DNA of 22,087 nt. It comes from a virus. A program made the position numbers and the translations under genes. The stretch is taken from the IMG/VR virus record IMGVR_UViG_3300021964_000613, positions 1 to 22,087 of that record; one strand, 5' to 3'. Of the stretch, positions 21,578-22,087 are shown piece by piece; position 1 is the first letter of the stretch, and each line of letters opens with the position of its first letter. The notes under the pieces were generated by a model. The model was not told where the DNA came from. It did no database searches and saw nothing but the letters and a program-made list of their open reading frames with translations.

Positions 21578-22087
21578 ATGGCATTAAATCCTTTTTTCTT
21601 ACAAGGTTCTTCTAATGAACAATACTTGATTCAAGATTTAATTAATGAGCAGTTAAAAATATATGGAATAGATGTCTATTACATTCCAAGAAAATTTATA
21701 AGAACTGACGATATATTTAAAGAGGTCGAAACCTCAAAATTTGATGATAATTATATTATTGAAGCATATCTAGAAAATTATGAAGGATATGCACCTGGCA
21801 GTGATTTGATGACTAAGTTTGGATTGAGATTAAAAAATGAAATTAATTTAGTTATATCAAAAGAAAGATTTGAAGAGTTTATTGTTCCATTGATGTCCGG
21901 AAGACAAGTTGGAATTGATAGAGAAAGAATAACAGATTATGAAGTAGAGTTGACGACTAGACCTAAAGAAGGAGACTTAATATATTTTCCTTTGGGTCAG
22001 AGATTATTTGAAATTAAAAGAGTTGAGCATGAAAAACCTTTTTACCAATTAGGCAAAAATTATGTCTTTGAACTTCAATGCGAACTT
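21578..22087 (+). CDS. 14: Neck protein gp14, 3' partial
   Basis: The frame is open from ATG at 21578 to the window end, giving 170 codons; T4 gp14 has about 256. It begins ALNPFFLQGSSNEQYLIQDL and continues INEQLKIYGIDVYYIPRKFI, the characteristic N-terminus of T4-like gp14. Later phrases are EAYLENYEGYAPGSDLMTKFG, DYEVELTTRPKEGDLIYFPLG and an LFEIKRVEHEKPFYQLG strand, all typical of the family. It partners gp13 in the head-tail connector (neck). AGGA at 21569-21572 serves as ribosome site, overlapping the end of gp13. Downstream in T4-like phages gene 15 normally follows. Confidence 0.95.
   Translation, partial: MALNPFFLQGSSNEQYLIQDLINEQLKIYGIDVYYIPRKFIRTDDIFKEVETSKFDDNYIIEAYLENYEGYAPGSDLMTKFGLRLKNEINLVISKERFEEFIVPLMSGRQVGIDRERITDYEVELTTRPKEGDLIYFPLGQRLFEIKRVEHEKPFYQLGKNYVFELQCEL

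Noticed and set aside
1-22087. A defence, toxin, metabolic or mobile-element system
   Set aside because: Every gene reads as a virion structural component or a small neighbour; no catalytic motifs, transposase, integrase or repeat array was seen.

Overview
The window is part of the virion structural cluster of a T4-like marine myovirus. All genes are on the + strand, packed almost end to end, and the DNA is strongly AT-rich (A/T third positions, AGA arginine codons). Three genes identify the type: baseplate wedge gp8 (10605-12122), neck protein gp13 (20736-21575) and neck protein gp14 (from 21578, cut by the window end). The sequence style (long beta-rich tail proteins with endless GIGTT and GSGYT motifs, a DUF4815 protein, a YHYH domain) is that of cyanophages of Prochlorococcus/Synechococcus and their relatives such as Pelagibacter myoviruses. 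The host cannot be settled from this window; the low GC fits Prochlorococcus or Pelagibacter best.

Layout. 1-10571: the 3' part of a giant gene (at least 3522 codons, start lies upstream) in the position held by gene 7 in T4. 10572-10604: a short gap with a perfect T4-type late promoter (TATAAATA). 10605-12122: gp8, enlarged by an inserted beta-repeat. 12128-19249: a 2373-residue DUF4815-type tail/baseplate protein. 19246-19449: a 67-residue protein with a charged helical C-terminus, overlapping its upstream neighbour by ATGA. 19450-19504: the second gap, again with TATAAATA. 19505-19843, 19843-20736, 20736-21575 and 21578-22087: a 112-residue beta protein, a 297-residue fibre-like protein, gp13 and gp14, each joined to the next by a 1-base overlap or a 2-base gap.

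How it works together. In T4 the order is 7-8-9-10-11-12-wac-13-14. Here the conserved ends of that order (8, 13, 14) are kept. The stretch that in T4 encodes the outer baseplate, short tail fibres and whiskers is occupied by unrelated-looking proteins built from repeated beta modules. The same modules recur in the giant protein, in gp8 and in the DUF4815 protein, so the baseplate periphery appears to have grown by shuffling and duplicating a small set of domains. The giant protein and the DUF4815 protein together take about 80 percent of the window.

No tRNA, CRISPR array, insertion sequence, integrase or convincing terminator was seen. No defence system or new enzyme system is evident. The most interesting material is the modular architecture of the two giant structural proteins, the YHYH domain inside one of them, and the paired late promoters.
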